From: Notospermus geniculatus | Taxonomy: Eukaryota; Nemertea; Pilidiophora; Heteronemertea; Lineidae | Length of the DNA stretch: 64,000 nucleotides | Assembly (NCBI GenBank): GCA_002633025.1 | Contig: NMRB01000973.1 | Span: forward strand, 96,221 to 160,220 | Direction: 5' to 3' | Shown here: positions 57,801 through 64,000 of the stretch, one piece after another | Position numbering within the stretch: position 1 is the first letter of the stretch | Layout: every line of letters starts with the position of its first letter | Program-made: the position numbers and the translations under genes | The notes under the pieces: generated by a model | What the model saw: only the letters and a program-made list of their open reading frames with translations | What the model was told of the DNA's origin: nothing | Database searches by the model: none

Positions 57801-60800
57801 AGATATAAAAAATGTAAAAAAATTGCTGTTATCCAAAATTCGACACTTTTTCGTTCTGCGTCCAGACTATGTGGCAAATATTGTGTTGCCTCTTTATTAT
57901 GTGGTTTATTTGTACAGAGAAAGATCACCACTGTGACCTTGAATGAAATGGTCCATGGACCATGTGCTCACCGGGTTGGACCTAATAGTCTAATGACAGA
58001 GGGAGGTACATATCAGTCATGAGCAATCTGGGTCAAGTAATTCCTGAGTAGGACTTTGATGATTCGGGGGCCACCTGGCGGCCATATTGGATGTCCGATC
58101 AGGCCATAACTTCACATGCACATAAAGGTCATCTGCAGGGGGCCACATAACACATTGGAGCGCTTTGGGTCAAGTCGTTCCTGAGTTACATCACTTTGAA
58201 CATTTTCGGGTTACGCCACCTGGCGGCCATATTGGATGTCCGATCGGGCCGGAACTTCACATGCACATAAAGGTCATCTGCAGGGGACCACATAGCACAT
58301 TGGAGCACTTTGGGTTAAGTCATTCCTGAGTAACAACACTTTGATGATTTTTGGGTTATGCCACCTGGTGGCCATGTTGGAAGTCAAATCAGGCCGAAAT
58401 TTGACCATCCTCGCACCCAGGGTCTTCACAACCAGCTCCCCTACTCGCGCTTGGTTCAGACCCTGGCGACATCCATGCCATTTCGTTGGGGAACTAGCGG
58501 AGTGATCGACTCCGCCGAATCCAGCCAATCACAGTGAAGCTTCTATCCCGTCTTGGTCATATCCCAAATATGGTAGCTGTGAAAATTTCTCGAGTCGCTG
58601 ACAAACTCGCTGAGTTTCTGATTGTTCCTGAATTAACTTCGCGTCAATATGATTCTCACGGATTATCTTGTCAACGAGGACGTACTGATGGGATCAGAAC
58701 ACGAAGGTATGATCCATGTCATGTGTTTGGGGCAGCTGTCATTTGGCAGCGTGCATAAATTATGGAATGAGACACAATGCTAGGAGCCTGGTATCCGGTA
58801 ACTCGTAATACCAGATGTATGTGCAGACGTTGTAGCACTAGGCGTGATATTTGTCCATTACATCAAGTGGCATTTCCCCACTGCTTTGCATGGTTTGTTC
58901 GTGAATTACCAATTGGCGAGTACACATGAGGGAATGTCCATCTTCCCCACCGAAACGGGGTGGATGTCCTCAGGGCATTGAGGGAGGGTACGACCGTAAA
59001 TGACCTGAGATTCTCAGGATGAAATTTGACATGCATGTAAAGGTCATCTAGAGGGAGGTAAATGTCAAATTTGAGCACTCTACGTCAAGGCGTTCCCGAG
59101 CAATCGCACTTAGTTAATTATCAGGTTACGCCACCTGGCGGCCATATTGGATGTCCAATCGGGCCAAAACTTGGTATTTTTTAGAGGTACCCCTCCATTG
59201 CATGTTTACGTAAGATATGAAGTCACTTGGTGAAATAATGACAAACTGTGGCAGGTTCGTTACTTTTGTCGCACTTTGACCTCTGTGACCTTGAAAAGTA
59301 GGTCAAATCAAAAACCTGTCATATATGTTATGTATCCTTATTAGATACACCTATGATAAAAATTTGGAGAAGATCTAGTCATTAGTTCAGGAGTTATTGC
59401 ACTTTTTGTGTTTTCGGTTTCCGCCACCTAGTGGCCAAGCTGTGAGTCGAAAATGGCCGGAAATCGAACTCAACCTTACCAGTCCCCTGTTCTTACTACC
59501 ATAAAAAATGAGACTGATATCTCAAGCGATTCTTGAGTTATTGCTCGGACGCACGACACACGACGCACGACGCACGACAGGGCCATAACATAATACGGCC
59601 CGTCTGCGACGGGCGTATAAAAACCCGCATTAGACGCGAGTCTAAATTAAGCTCTCCAAAACCCCTTCGAACTCGGAGGGCTTAATAAGCCCGGACTTTT
59701 CATCCCCGGGTCTATAGCCCTTTTTACACGGTGCTGGTTCGAGGAAACCTACCTCCACCCTCCTCGGGCGGGTTCGGTTCAGGATGGATTGATCGCTTTT
59801 AATAGTTCGAGGTCGGTTCGTTCAAATGCGTGCCACCAGATGGCGTGTATCAACATTTACAGTTATCGCAAGTAAGAAATATCCCAAAAATAATAACTTA
59901 AAATCGATAAACTATGCTTCTAACAACATGAGCCGTGCTTGAGAAATCTCGTGCGTGATTTCTTCACAGGTAACTTACAGCAATACGCCAGTGATGCCAT
60001 GTATATGTAGCGTGCTCAATCCCGCATGAGGCCGGTGGAGGTCGGTTCGCTTTTACACGAGAGAATAACCAGCCTGAACCTACCTCCACCTTCCCGAGAC
60101 TCACGCGGCGAACTGAACTGGCCCGAGGAAGGTGGATGTCAGTTGTTTCGCTTTTACACGGGGAAAAATAACCGAACCCTCCTCGATCTAGTCTCGATCC
60201 GGAACGCACCGGCACCGTGTAAAAAGGGCTTATGAGACCCGCGCTTTTAACAGGTTTAGACAGAAAAACACCGGGTGCGACGCGGGTTTTTATATAGTGT
60301 AAACAGGGCTAATGTGTGTTGGACCGTTTAGAGTAAACCCTAAGTTCATTGTTGTCCGGCTACTAGGGGTTTGACTGACATACGCCCATCGAGCTTCAGA
60401 TGATTTAAATGGACTTAGGGGGCCGATTTCACAAAGAGCGTTTAGCGAAATCAGCGTTTTAATACATACTTATTTAGGTTAAGCGCCTAGAAAAGCATTG
60501 TTTTGCTGCCTGTGCGGTGCTTGATCGGCGGCATTTACCTCCATGATAATCACACGCGTTTAACATCACTGCGTTTATGTTCAGGACGACAAAGGAAAAG
60601 AGTTGAATGACTCTAAACAAGGCCTCTTGAACGTTCAAATGAATGTTAAAAAATAAATTTGAGAAAATGATAAAGTACATCAAAATTTCAAAAATCGCAA
60701 ATTTTGATACATGTATTTTGAAAACGAAAAGATATTTTTGTCAACCACCTCATCACAACAGTTGAAAAAAATAGAAATAACCATGTTGACGTTTGGACCT

Positions 60801-63592
60801 TTTTTAAATTGTCTGTTACATAACAAAGGGAACATGCGATGCGCCAAATACATGAGATGCATGAATCTCTTTGAGTTATCTTGTTTTATCTCAGAAATAT
60901 TTGAGAAACACGTGTCTATTTATTTATTTGGAAGACTGTTCATGGTGACGATATCCAAGGAACTTATCTCTCTTTACAGGCAAGAAGAAGCGAGAAGTTC
61001 GTGGTAAGCAGCACATTTTGTAGTTGCCTTTTATTTCTCGTTGCAACACATCATTCAAGTACATCTTGCTTTTCTTTAGCCATGTTACGGTTTTGAAGGA
61101 TACATTCATTTTTTTACATGAAGAAAAGATCCTAGAAGTTTTTTTATTCATCTCTTGGATTACTTCGTATTTTTGCATTTTCAGAAACCGTTGAGAGAGA
61201 AATCCGATGTAAGGAGTATTTTTTTACAAACTCGTTCTCCTCTTTCGGAACAAAATCACCCGATCATAACTACCTTTACCTGCAGCCACAAAACATACAT
61301 TAAAGGTCACCCCAGAGGGCTTCATCCACTTCTGGTTTTCTGCGTATTATACTGTAGAGCATTAATCAGGCAGCATGAAACTGAAAATCAGGCAGCATGA
61401 AACTGAAAACCGTCGTCAACCAGAAATGTAGTCGGTTTTGCTATCAGTTTGTTACATTTTTACGTGCTCACTTCTGGATAGCACATTTAAGTTGTTTGGT
61501 TTTCATGTAGAAACAACATTTTAAATTTGGCATAACACTGCCTAATTAATGCTCCAATCTTCATGCGACTTTCACTGAAATGTTTCTTACTCGAACCACG
61601 TGCCTTTCCAGAGTAAAAAATCACGAAATGCCTTTCAAGTAACCTAAAACACATGTCCGTAATGGCGCCGTCCATAATAAGGCTTGAAATCGATATTGAG
61701 AAGGATGTACCCTGGTTTCCGTTTTTGGGTAATTTTATGGTAGTTAGACCCTTACTGGAAAATTATTCGTGTCTCCTCTTGTTAATTGAAGTCTTAGTAA
61801 TTTAATGTAATATTATTATGAAAGAGAATAAAAGTTTTGAGGGCCGAAGCACAAGCATTAGTGGCCTTTAGAATAGACAGAGATATCAGAACTGCAAGAT
61901 ATTTTTCAAATCTTGGAAAAAAATGTACAATTCTTAGAGTTTTTTTATTATGTAATGAAAATTAAATTCTTGGACTGTACTTTTTCAAAACACTTGAACG
62001 AAAAAAAACGGTCTTGAATAAATTCCGCTGCTTCACGCACAACCACAATCGTGCATTCCAAGCGCCAATGACGTCACGACTTTAGAGTTATACTAAAATT
62101 GGGAATAGGTATGCGGTTTAACGATGGCTATAAAATATGCCATATCCTTATTTCACCTTCCTAAAAATGTCGCATAGTAACCCAGTGTTCTGAAATGCGG
62201 AACTCGTATTAAAATAAGGCATTCATCAATTAGTATGCACGAAATTTAATTGGCCTTCTTCGCGCCTTCGCGTCATCGCGCCATCGAGTCATCGAGTCAA
62301 GTACAACTAGAGGGCTGACGGCCTGGATAGCTACGCTGGTCTGTCACATGATTTAACACATTCAGGGGCTGTGGTGTGTTTGTTGGTAATATGAGCATTC
62401 CGACCACAAAATTGCTTTAGAATCCGTGACAACTCTCGAAATTCCTGTCGTCAGACCCGTAGGCCGGCCTCCAGTCAAACTGCTTCTGCCAAAATGATCG
62501 TGAATACCGTGCGGCCCAAAATTACACGACTAGCTTAGTATAGTGGTCTCTAAGTAGGTCAATAATTCTGCATGAAATCCGGGAGATTTTTGAGGCCAGT
62601 AGGTTAGGACTATATCGTGAGTGTATTTTTATCTGGTGATTTCGTATTCAAGTCATTTCCTCATTACAAATTTTGGCGTAGTTAGGTCGTCAAGCAAGAA
62701 GTGACAGATTACGGGGTCCTGTTTGGCACTACTTTCTCGTAACGTTAAAGGCATTACTGGCTCGGAGAGAGCAAGTGTCATTTGTAAAGCTACGCTGGCT
62801 AAAGACCAGCGTAGCTAAAATCCGCGGAGTGTATTGAACGGCTGACGGTGTCCGACACTAACACGGGCCTCACTGGAAAACGTTACACCGGTGTAGCAGT
62901 AAAGAGTATCCCCCTGTAAAATGTGTCCACTTCTATTGTTGAATGACGGAATAAGCGGCATGGGTATAGAAACCAATTACCAGAGATTAGAATGTAACAA
63001 TAGGATCTTTTGTTCCCAGGACATTCTTTCCCTTCACAACTGACCAGGGGTGGTGTTCCCGAAGCCATCTTTAGTGTAACGAATCCCTTACAGCTTCGTT
63101 AGCCCATCGTAGAATACGCGACGCTGTTCCCGAAAGGCTCGTTATGGTTAACGCATTCGTTATTTTAAAGAGAGGGTCAGAGCTATCGTTTGGTCATCGT
63201 TAAAAATAAAGATATTGGAATAGCTGTGCCCGGTGTGGGTAATCAGTGCATTACGGGTATAATAGGCCTAATTATGTAATGGTACAAGTACTTTAGCCTC
63301 TCAGGGATTTCACTTATGCAATGTTGGTCTAAGCAATGCATAAAAAGATCTTGTTNAGCTAGAGTCTGTAGTATTTTTTCTCCAGTTTATTTTTAGAGAC
63401 TGTAATGACATACCGTAATATCGCAGAACTTATCCCATAAAGATTCCTAAGAATTCACTCTGCCAGACGTATATCAGTATCAACTCTCCCGCCAGAACCT
63501 TATCATTTCACGCTGGTATCAATTTCTTTAATATTAATTACATGTACTTCTATCATCAATTCATGCAGGTGTCCATGGTCTCTATTGCCCAG
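36824..63592 (+). CDS. Secreted peptide precursor made of phase-1 microexons (partial, 3' end beyond window)
   Basis: I infer one spliced gene with coding exons at 36824-36878, 41745-41759, 44925-44948, 45585-45623, 60980-61003, 61185-61208 and 63569-63592. Every internal exon is a multiple of three (15, 24, 39, 24, 24, 24 nt), enters and leaves in phase 1, has a pyrimidine-rich AG acceptor and a GTAAG or similar donor, and reads open in the single frame set by exon 1. The product starts with an 18-residue hydrophobic signal peptide, followed by short segments HPAL, DEIDREVR, CIPGVPSPDPRCH, GKKKREVR, ETVEREIR and CVHGLYCP. KKKR after a Gly suggests prohormone-convertase cleavage and C-terminal amidation, so a neuropeptide, hormone or defence peptide precursor is plausible; I recognise no family. 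The architecture resembles the micro-exon genes described in schistosomes, by analogy only. The last visible exon ends in an open phase-1 donor, so the gene continues. Splicing is predicted, not observed. Confidence 0.72.
37036..37612. mobile_element. Possible foldback element in intron 1
   Basis: GCCAGGCTT and its inverse lie at the two ends. Inside, AGGTCAAATA pairs with TATTTGACCT (37073-37123) and TTTTAAAACCTGAG pairs with CTCAGGTTTTTAA. The pairing is patchy and no duplication is found. Confidence 0.4.
38096..38217. mobile_element. MITE (hairpin) with TSD ATA
   Basis: The 122-bp element is almost entirely a hairpin, with CGTATTTTAGAACGTTCCTG and its inverse plus GGGYCG ends, flanked by ATA (38093-38095 and 38218-38220). 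Confidence 0.82.
38575..38876. mobile_element. Kolobok-like MITE with TTAA duplication
   Basis: The ends (AKGTGCTCTAGTTCGAATTG consensus) are inverted over about 35 bp and are flanked by TTAA (38571-38574 and 38877-38880). TTAA with ends that do not start CCC suggests Kolobok rather than piggyBac. Length 302 bp. Confidence 0.8.
39082..39454. mobile_element. Mutator-like foldback with ATTTTGGTTYCCGAAGC ends, copy 1
   Basis: The inverted arms of about 55 bp (ATTTTGGTTTCCGAAGCCAC, GCCGAAGC, TGGCTGCC) enclose 373 bp. An 11-bp duplication with one mismatch flanks it: ACAAATATAAC (39071-39081) and ACAAATAAAAC (39456-39466), with one extra T on the right. The same ends occur at 56402-56686. Confidence 0.8.
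39455..40699. other. Unassigned stretch
   Basis: No gene is seen. A run of G lies at 40012-40024. Confidence 0.4.
40700..41560. mobile_element. DNA element with GGGCCCGTATGCATAAAG ends
   Basis: Inverted ends GGGCCCGTATGCATAAAG bound 861 bp whose interior repeats TGGAATAAGCT/CGTGGAATAA motifs in both orientations. The ends resemble Harbinger-type MITEs, but I cannot confirm a matching 3-bp duplication. Confidence 0.72.
41745..41759 (+). CDS. Exon 2: 15-nt microexon
   Basis: The acceptor is a strong pyrimidine tract ending TTCTTTCAG and the donor is GTAAGT. With the leading G carried from exon 1 it encodes A-H-P-A-L and returns to phase 1. It would place the signal-peptidase site near the exon 1/2 junction (VVS-AHPAL). 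At 15 nt it is the shortest exon proposed here and the one most in need of transcript support. Confidence 0.6.
   Translation, partial: PTLP
41929..42192. mobile_element. Foldback MITE with CCGTTACAATAAAAATATTT ends
   Basis: The arms CCGTTACAATAAAAATATTT and ACTTTGAATGATAA pair with their inverses at 42145-42192 with few mismatches. Immediately to the right, CTGCCCTCCATAAGTTTGGA resembles a solo Tc1-type terminal sequence. Confidence 0.75.
42193..43410. other. Unassigned stretch; possible solo Tc1-type end
   Basis: CTGCCCTCCATAAGTTTGGA at 42199-42218 matches the general form of Tc1-type ends, but no partner end was found. No gene is seen. Confidence 0.4.
43411..43464. repeat. Near-perfect 20-bp-arm hairpin
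   Basis: GAAGGTGGGAGGTTAAGGTC pairs with its exact inverse; the 14-nt centre is itself partly palindromic (AAGCTTATAAGCTG). Confidence 0.8.
43506..43934. mobile_element. Highly palindromic MITE made of iterated ACAAAAACTNAGTTTTTGT units
   Basis: The 429-bp element is flanked by TA and has ends TGGCAAGCCGTTTGTACATT and its inverse. The interior is an array of short palindromic variants (GACAAAAACTCAGTTTTTGT, AAAATCTNAGATTTTGTC), and the two halves also pair with each other, so hairpins form at two scales. Confidence 0.85.
44130..44803 (+). mobile_element. Repeat with GAC-rich tract and degenerate terminal hairpin, copy C
   Basis: It contains TTAACCTTGACCTCTGACAT, GGCCTTGACCTG, an AGACAGACGG-rich tract (44680-44742) and then AATGACCAA..GGTTTCCAATC..GACCGGAAAGCATAAATA. 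The ending parallels the perfect hairpin of copy D (54547-54577), which is also preceded by ATGACCAA. Confidence 0.6.
44925..44948 (+). CDS. Exon 3: 24-nt microexon (DEIDREVR)
   Basis: The acceptor is CCTTTTCTCCACAG and the donor GTAAGT. With the incoming G it encodes DEIDREVR and leaves a T for the next exon. It is related in length, phase and ending (R-E-V/I-R) to exons 5 and 6, and most closely to exon 6. The intron after it contains a stretch duplicated in front of exon 7. Confidence 0.72.
45585..45623 (+). CDS. Exon 4: 39-nt microexon (CIPGVPSPDPRCH)
   Basis: The acceptor is ATTCCTGCAG and the donor GTAAGTTG. The incoming T completes a Cys codon and the exon encodes CIPGVPSPDPRCH, leaving G, so the next residue is Gly. 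The two Cys residues ten apart with Pro between suggest a disulfide-closed loop. The sequence around this exon, including more than 60 nt of intron on both sides, is duplicated around exon 7. Confidence 0.75.
46098..48114. mobile_element. Nested element with iterated ATAAGTCCGACATCCC ends
   Basis: The left end (46110-46345) repeats CATAAGTCCGACATCCC variants at least six times. The right end (48070-48114) has the inverted motif GGGATGTCGGGCTTGTGGGA. It lies within copy 1 of the CAGGCCTCACACGG element and itself contains the element at 47025-48072. Confidence 0.65.
47025..48072. mobile_element. Inner nested element with GTAAAGGACTAAAGT ends
   Basis: GTAAAGGACTAAAGTGAACG and its inverse (48040-48072) extend over about 33 bp with small differences. 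CTTATAG on the left and CTTATGG on the right form a possible 7-bp duplication. The interior includes a copy of the small repeat seen at 30085-30253. Confidence 0.68.
48355..48794. mobile_element. CAGGCCTCACACGG element, copy 2 (right end not found)
   Basis: It begins CAGGCCTCACACGG only 5 bp after copy 1 ends and aligns with it for most of its length. The right inverted end is missing; a TTAA-flanked element begins at 48819. Confidence 0.7.
48819..50076. mobile_element. Kolobok-like element with TTAA duplication
   Basis: The ends AGTAATTGGCCAGAGG and CCTCTGGCCAATTACT are flanked by TTAA (48815-48818 and 50077-50080). Inverted similarity continues inside, for example ACACGAGGGCGAGG near 49021 against CGCCCTCGTGTGACG near 49890. 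Length 1,258 bp with no transposase. Confidence 0.8.
50378..50510. mobile_element. Pogo/Tigger-like MITE with TA duplication
   Basis: The 133-bp element has inverted ends CAGTCCACTCTCGTTATACC (one mismatch zone) and TA on both sides. CAGTNNNCTCTCG ends with TA duplications are characteristic of pogo-type elements. Confidence 0.85.
50790..53340 (-). mobile_element. Penelope-like retroelement, copy 2
   Basis: On the minus strand it includes reverse transcriptase, zinc-motif linker, GIY-YIG endonuclease and 3' UTR, the standard order for Penelope-like elements. The 3' region holds GACCCC-ggtt-GGGGTC-GAAA (50879-50898), also present in copy 1. Several frameshifts make it inactive. It lies in the long intron before exon 5 of the host gene, in the opposite orientation. 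Confidence 0.88.
51466..53215 (-). pseudogene. Penelope-like reverse transcriptase-GIY-YIG ORF, frameshifted
   Basis: The N-terminal part contains FYLLPKVHKPGVPGRPVVS, then VTLDVVSLYPSIPHDDGL (motif A, catalytic Asp) and RFIDDVFSVW (motif C, Asp-Asp). A frame change near 52650 leads into DHGRKKLEDFVDRLNEFHP and KPTDTHQYLHPASCHPGHVK, the conserved thumb region. The linker carries CDPCSGKGPKKGRKCQLC. A 1-nt deletion relative to copy 1 near 51733 shifts the frame before INQYVGQTMCFRKRMNSH. Further downstream KTELRWIWTIK is present, which copy 1 lacks. At least three frame breaks are visible, including one upstream near 53070. Confidence 0.88.
53415..53480. repeat. Short repeat with TACATGTACATGTACAT
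   Basis: The sequence AATAAATTTGA.AAAATGATAAA is shared with 60650-60680, followed by an ACATGT run. Confidence 0.5.
53572..53756. repeat. Pentanucleotide array (CATGA/TCATG, CGTGT)
   Basis: ACATG units, then a CGTGT block, then ACATG and finally TCATG units run into the gap. The sequence switches strand sense halfway, so the whole array is palindromic. Confidence 0.9.
53757..54227. other. Assembly gap (471 N)
   Basis: All N. It begins inside a pentanucleotide array. Confidence 0.99.
54228..54585 (+). mobile_element. Repeat with (AC)n and perfect terminal hairpin, copy D
   Basis: It matches 26219-26400 at its start, then has GACAGACGGACACACAC, a CA microsatellite (54488-54530) and a 13-bp perfect hairpin ATGGTTCCCGATC-ttcat-GATCGGGAACCAT (54547-54577) followed by AAAAAT. 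The 5' part is lost in the gap. Confidence 0.7.
54586..55027. repeat. Dispersed repeat plus microsatellites
   Basis: The segment 54588-54765 (ATACATGTATTTTGAAAA, ACCACCTCATCA, CATAACAAAGGGA) is similar to 60705-60835. It is followed by TAA/AAT repeats (54766-54835) and an ACATC/ACACC array (54868-54965). Confidence 0.75.
55028..56391. other. Mostly unassigned; starts with a GTACACTACATAGAAATCC end
   Basis: AGGGTACACTACATAGAAAT at 55031 resembles the end of the 2.5-kb element at 27803 and is inverted relative to TATATAGTGTAAACAGGGCT at 60292-60311, so a composite element spanning 55-60.3 kb is possible. TAGGCC units are repeated at 55546-55566. No gene is seen. Confidence 0.4.
56402..56686. 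mobile_element. Mutator-like foldback with 10-bp duplication, copy 2
   Basis: The 285-bp element is an almost perfect hairpin with arms of about 125 bp starting ATTTTGGTTCCCGAAGC. It is flanked by perfect 10-bp repeats GCTGGAGCGT (56392-56401 and 56687-56696). It shares its ends with 39082-39454. Long inverted arms with a 9-11 bp duplication fit Mutator-like foldbacks. Confidence 0.88.
56697..57351. other. Unassigned stretch
   Basis: No gene or clear repeat boundary is seen. Confidence 0.35.
57352..57651. mobile_element. Foldback element
   Basis: AACTTTTGAATGGTTGGATT, TACACCCCA and ATAGAAACATG pair with their inverses at 57588-57651 over about 60 bp. The 300-bp element is non-coding and no target duplication was identified. 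Confidence 0.7.
58071..59620 (+). mobile_element. Tandem-repeat element with terminal hairpin, copy B
   Basis: Monomers beginning CCACCTGGCGGCCATATTGG start at 58071, 58216 and 58361 (145-bp period); another starts at 59131 after an inserted sequence. The core CTCTGTGACCTTGAAAAGTA follows at 59281, then a CGACGCACGACGCACGAC tract (59549-59580) and the hairpin GCCCGTC-tgc-GACGGGC (59598-59614) followed by GTATAAAA. The order matches copy A. Confidence 0.68.
58410..59029. mobile_element. Insertion inside the 145-bp array
   Basis: The array phase is broken by about 620-625 bp. GAAATTTGAC occurs at both edges (58400-58409 and 59020-59029) and the monomer sequence resumes after it, so the interval looks like an insertion with a 10-bp duplication. 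The ends pair only weakly (CATCCT against AGGAT). No ORF is recognisable. Confidence 0.55.
59717..60229. mobile_element. CCCTTTTTACACGG element, copy 2 (complete)
   Basis: Inverted ends GCCCTTTTTACACGGTG and CACCGTGTAAAAAGGGC bound 513 bp matching copy 1 at 13335-13858. No transposase. Confidence 0.78.
60230..60979. other. Intronic stretch with a dispersed repeat
   Basis: 60705-60835 is similar to 54588-54765. GGGGGCCGATTTCACAAAGA at 60419-60438 resembles a GGGGCC-type MITE end, but no partner was found. Confidence 0.45.
60980..61003 (+). CDS. Exon 5: 24-nt microexon with KKKR cleavage site
   Basis: The acceptor is TCTCTCTTTACAG and the donor GTAAGC. It encodes G-KKKREVR, with the Gly codon split between exons 4 and 5. 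Gly followed by a run of basic residues is the standard signal for cleavage and amidation of the preceding peptide. The intron before it is about 15.4 kb and full of transposons; exon 6 follows after only 181 nt. Confidence 0.72.
61185..61208 (+). CDS. Exon 6: 24-nt microexon (ETVEREIR)
   Basis: The acceptor is TTTGCATTTTCAG and the donor GTAAGG. With the incoming G it encodes ETVEREIR. It ends CGAT|GT, like exon 3 (AGAT|GT), and is its apparent paralogue. Its position before exon 7 mirrors exon 3 before exon 4. Confidence 0.72.
61209..62327. other. Intron 6, left part; no repeat recognised
   Basis: AAATCAGGCAGCATGAAACTG-like sequence is duplicated locally at 61366-61408. No gene is seen. 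Confidence 0.4.
62328..62816. mobile_element. Possible DNA element with TAGCTACGCTGGTC ends
   Basis: TAGCTACGCTGGTC at 62328 has its inverse at 62802-62816, where it also forms a local hairpin with AGCTACGCTGG (62790). The interval is 489 bp. No duplication is established. Confidence 0.45.
62817..63568. other. Intron 6, right part; contains duplicated intronic sequence
   Basis: 62868-62892 resembles the end of the small foldback at 13859-14032. 63372-63500 aligns with 44990-45120 downstream of exon 3 (TTTATTTTTAGAGACTGT, CTCTCCCGCCAGAACCTT). Confidence 0.6.
63569..63592 (+). CDS. Exon 7: 24-nt microexon (CVHGLYCP)
   Basis: The acceptor is AATTCATGCAG and the donor GTAAGTTGACG. The incoming T completes a Cys codon and the exon encodes CVHGLYCP, leaving a G, so the next residue could again be Gly as after exon 4. 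It is a shorter paralogue of exon 4: the flanking introns align on both sides (45535-45740 with 63518-63700). The next exon lies beyond the window. Confidence 0.73.
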
Positions 63593-64000
63593 GTAAGTTG
63601 ACGTAAAGGGTTGACCTAACAACTGAGTAAGTTTTTACAGTCATGTTCTGCCAATGAGTTTAGAAAGGATCATATTAGTTATGATACTCATTGATCGCCA
63701 CAAGTACCGGTAGACTAGTAACTGATCCTACCAACCTGCGCGCTGCAGTCGTTGTGGCTTGTTTGGTAAGACTAGTATTCGCCGCCATTTGTGGAGGAAT
63801 TTAGGCAGTGATGTCACATGGAAATTTTATGTAAATTGTGTAAATTTGTTCAATTCTCAATACGGCCGACGAACCGGAATGCATATAGAAGGTGACCTAC
63901 ATTTTGACCCAGGAAATCTACCAATTACGAAGGGGTTGAAAATAGAAAAGGTACCAACATAATAGTTCCTATACTTACCACCGGCGCCAGCACCGGCCAG
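63593..64000. other. Start of intron 7
   Basis: 63593-63700 aligns with the intron after exon 4 (ACAGTCATGTTCTGCCAATG against ACAATCATGTTCTGCCAATG). No further exon of matching phase was found before the window ends. Confidence 0.55.

Noticed and set aside
63749-63765. Candidate 17-nt exon after exon 7 (GCTGCAG ... GTAAGA)
   Set aside because: The acceptor has a poor pyrimidine tract and the length breaks the phase-1 symmetry of all other exons.

Overview
The window is animal DNA, most likely from a marine invertebrate. Evidence: a gene split by GT-AG introns, two Penelope-like retroelements with GIY-YIG domains, a two-ORF LINE, tRNA-headed SINEs and very many foldback DNA elements. I cannot name the phylum from sequence alone. 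There are two assembly gaps (19059-19890 and 53757-54227) and one ambiguous base (63356). Nothing bacterial, viral or CRISPR-like is present, and no rRNA or intact tRNA gene is visible.

Layout. 1-4.9 kb: a tRNA-derived SINE, a foldback element and a LINE 3' fragment. 4.9-10.7 kb: a nearly complete LINE on the minus strand. Its two ORFs are each interrupted by one small DNA transposon; removing either insertion with one target-duplication copy restores the reading frame, leaving one nonsense codon per ORF. 11-20.7 kb: foldback elements, an inverted-repeat pair, 274-bp and 145-bp tandem repeats and the first gap. 20.9-23.1 kb: a foldback element and a 5'-truncated Penelope-like element. 23.8-26.8 kb: a SINE split by a 2.8-kb DNA transposon that itself carries another foldback element. 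27.8-30.3 kb: a 2.5-kb transposon with TAA duplications that contains a SINE.

The right half (36.8-64 kb, plus strand) holds what I take to be the only host gene: a secreted-peptide gene built almost entirely from microexons. Exon 1 encodes a signal peptide. It is followed by exons of 15, 24, 39, 24, 24 and 24 nt, all beginning and ending in phase 1, all with good splice sites, and open in one frame across about 27 kb. Some exons are clearly related to one another and part of the gene is an internal duplication. The product has a Cys-flanked peptide followed by Gly-Lys-Lys-Lys-Arg, as in an amidated, proteolytically processed precursor. The gene runs off the right edge of the window.

The introns are filled with mobile DNA: a second Penelope-like element (frameshifted), Mutator-like foldbacks with 9-11 bp duplications, Kolobok-like elements with TTAA duplications, a nested stack of three elements at 45.8-48.3 kb, a highly palindromic array at 43.5 kb, and a recurrent repeat class combining tandem monomers, TGACCTTGACC-rich cores and a terminal hairpin followed by A-rich sequence.
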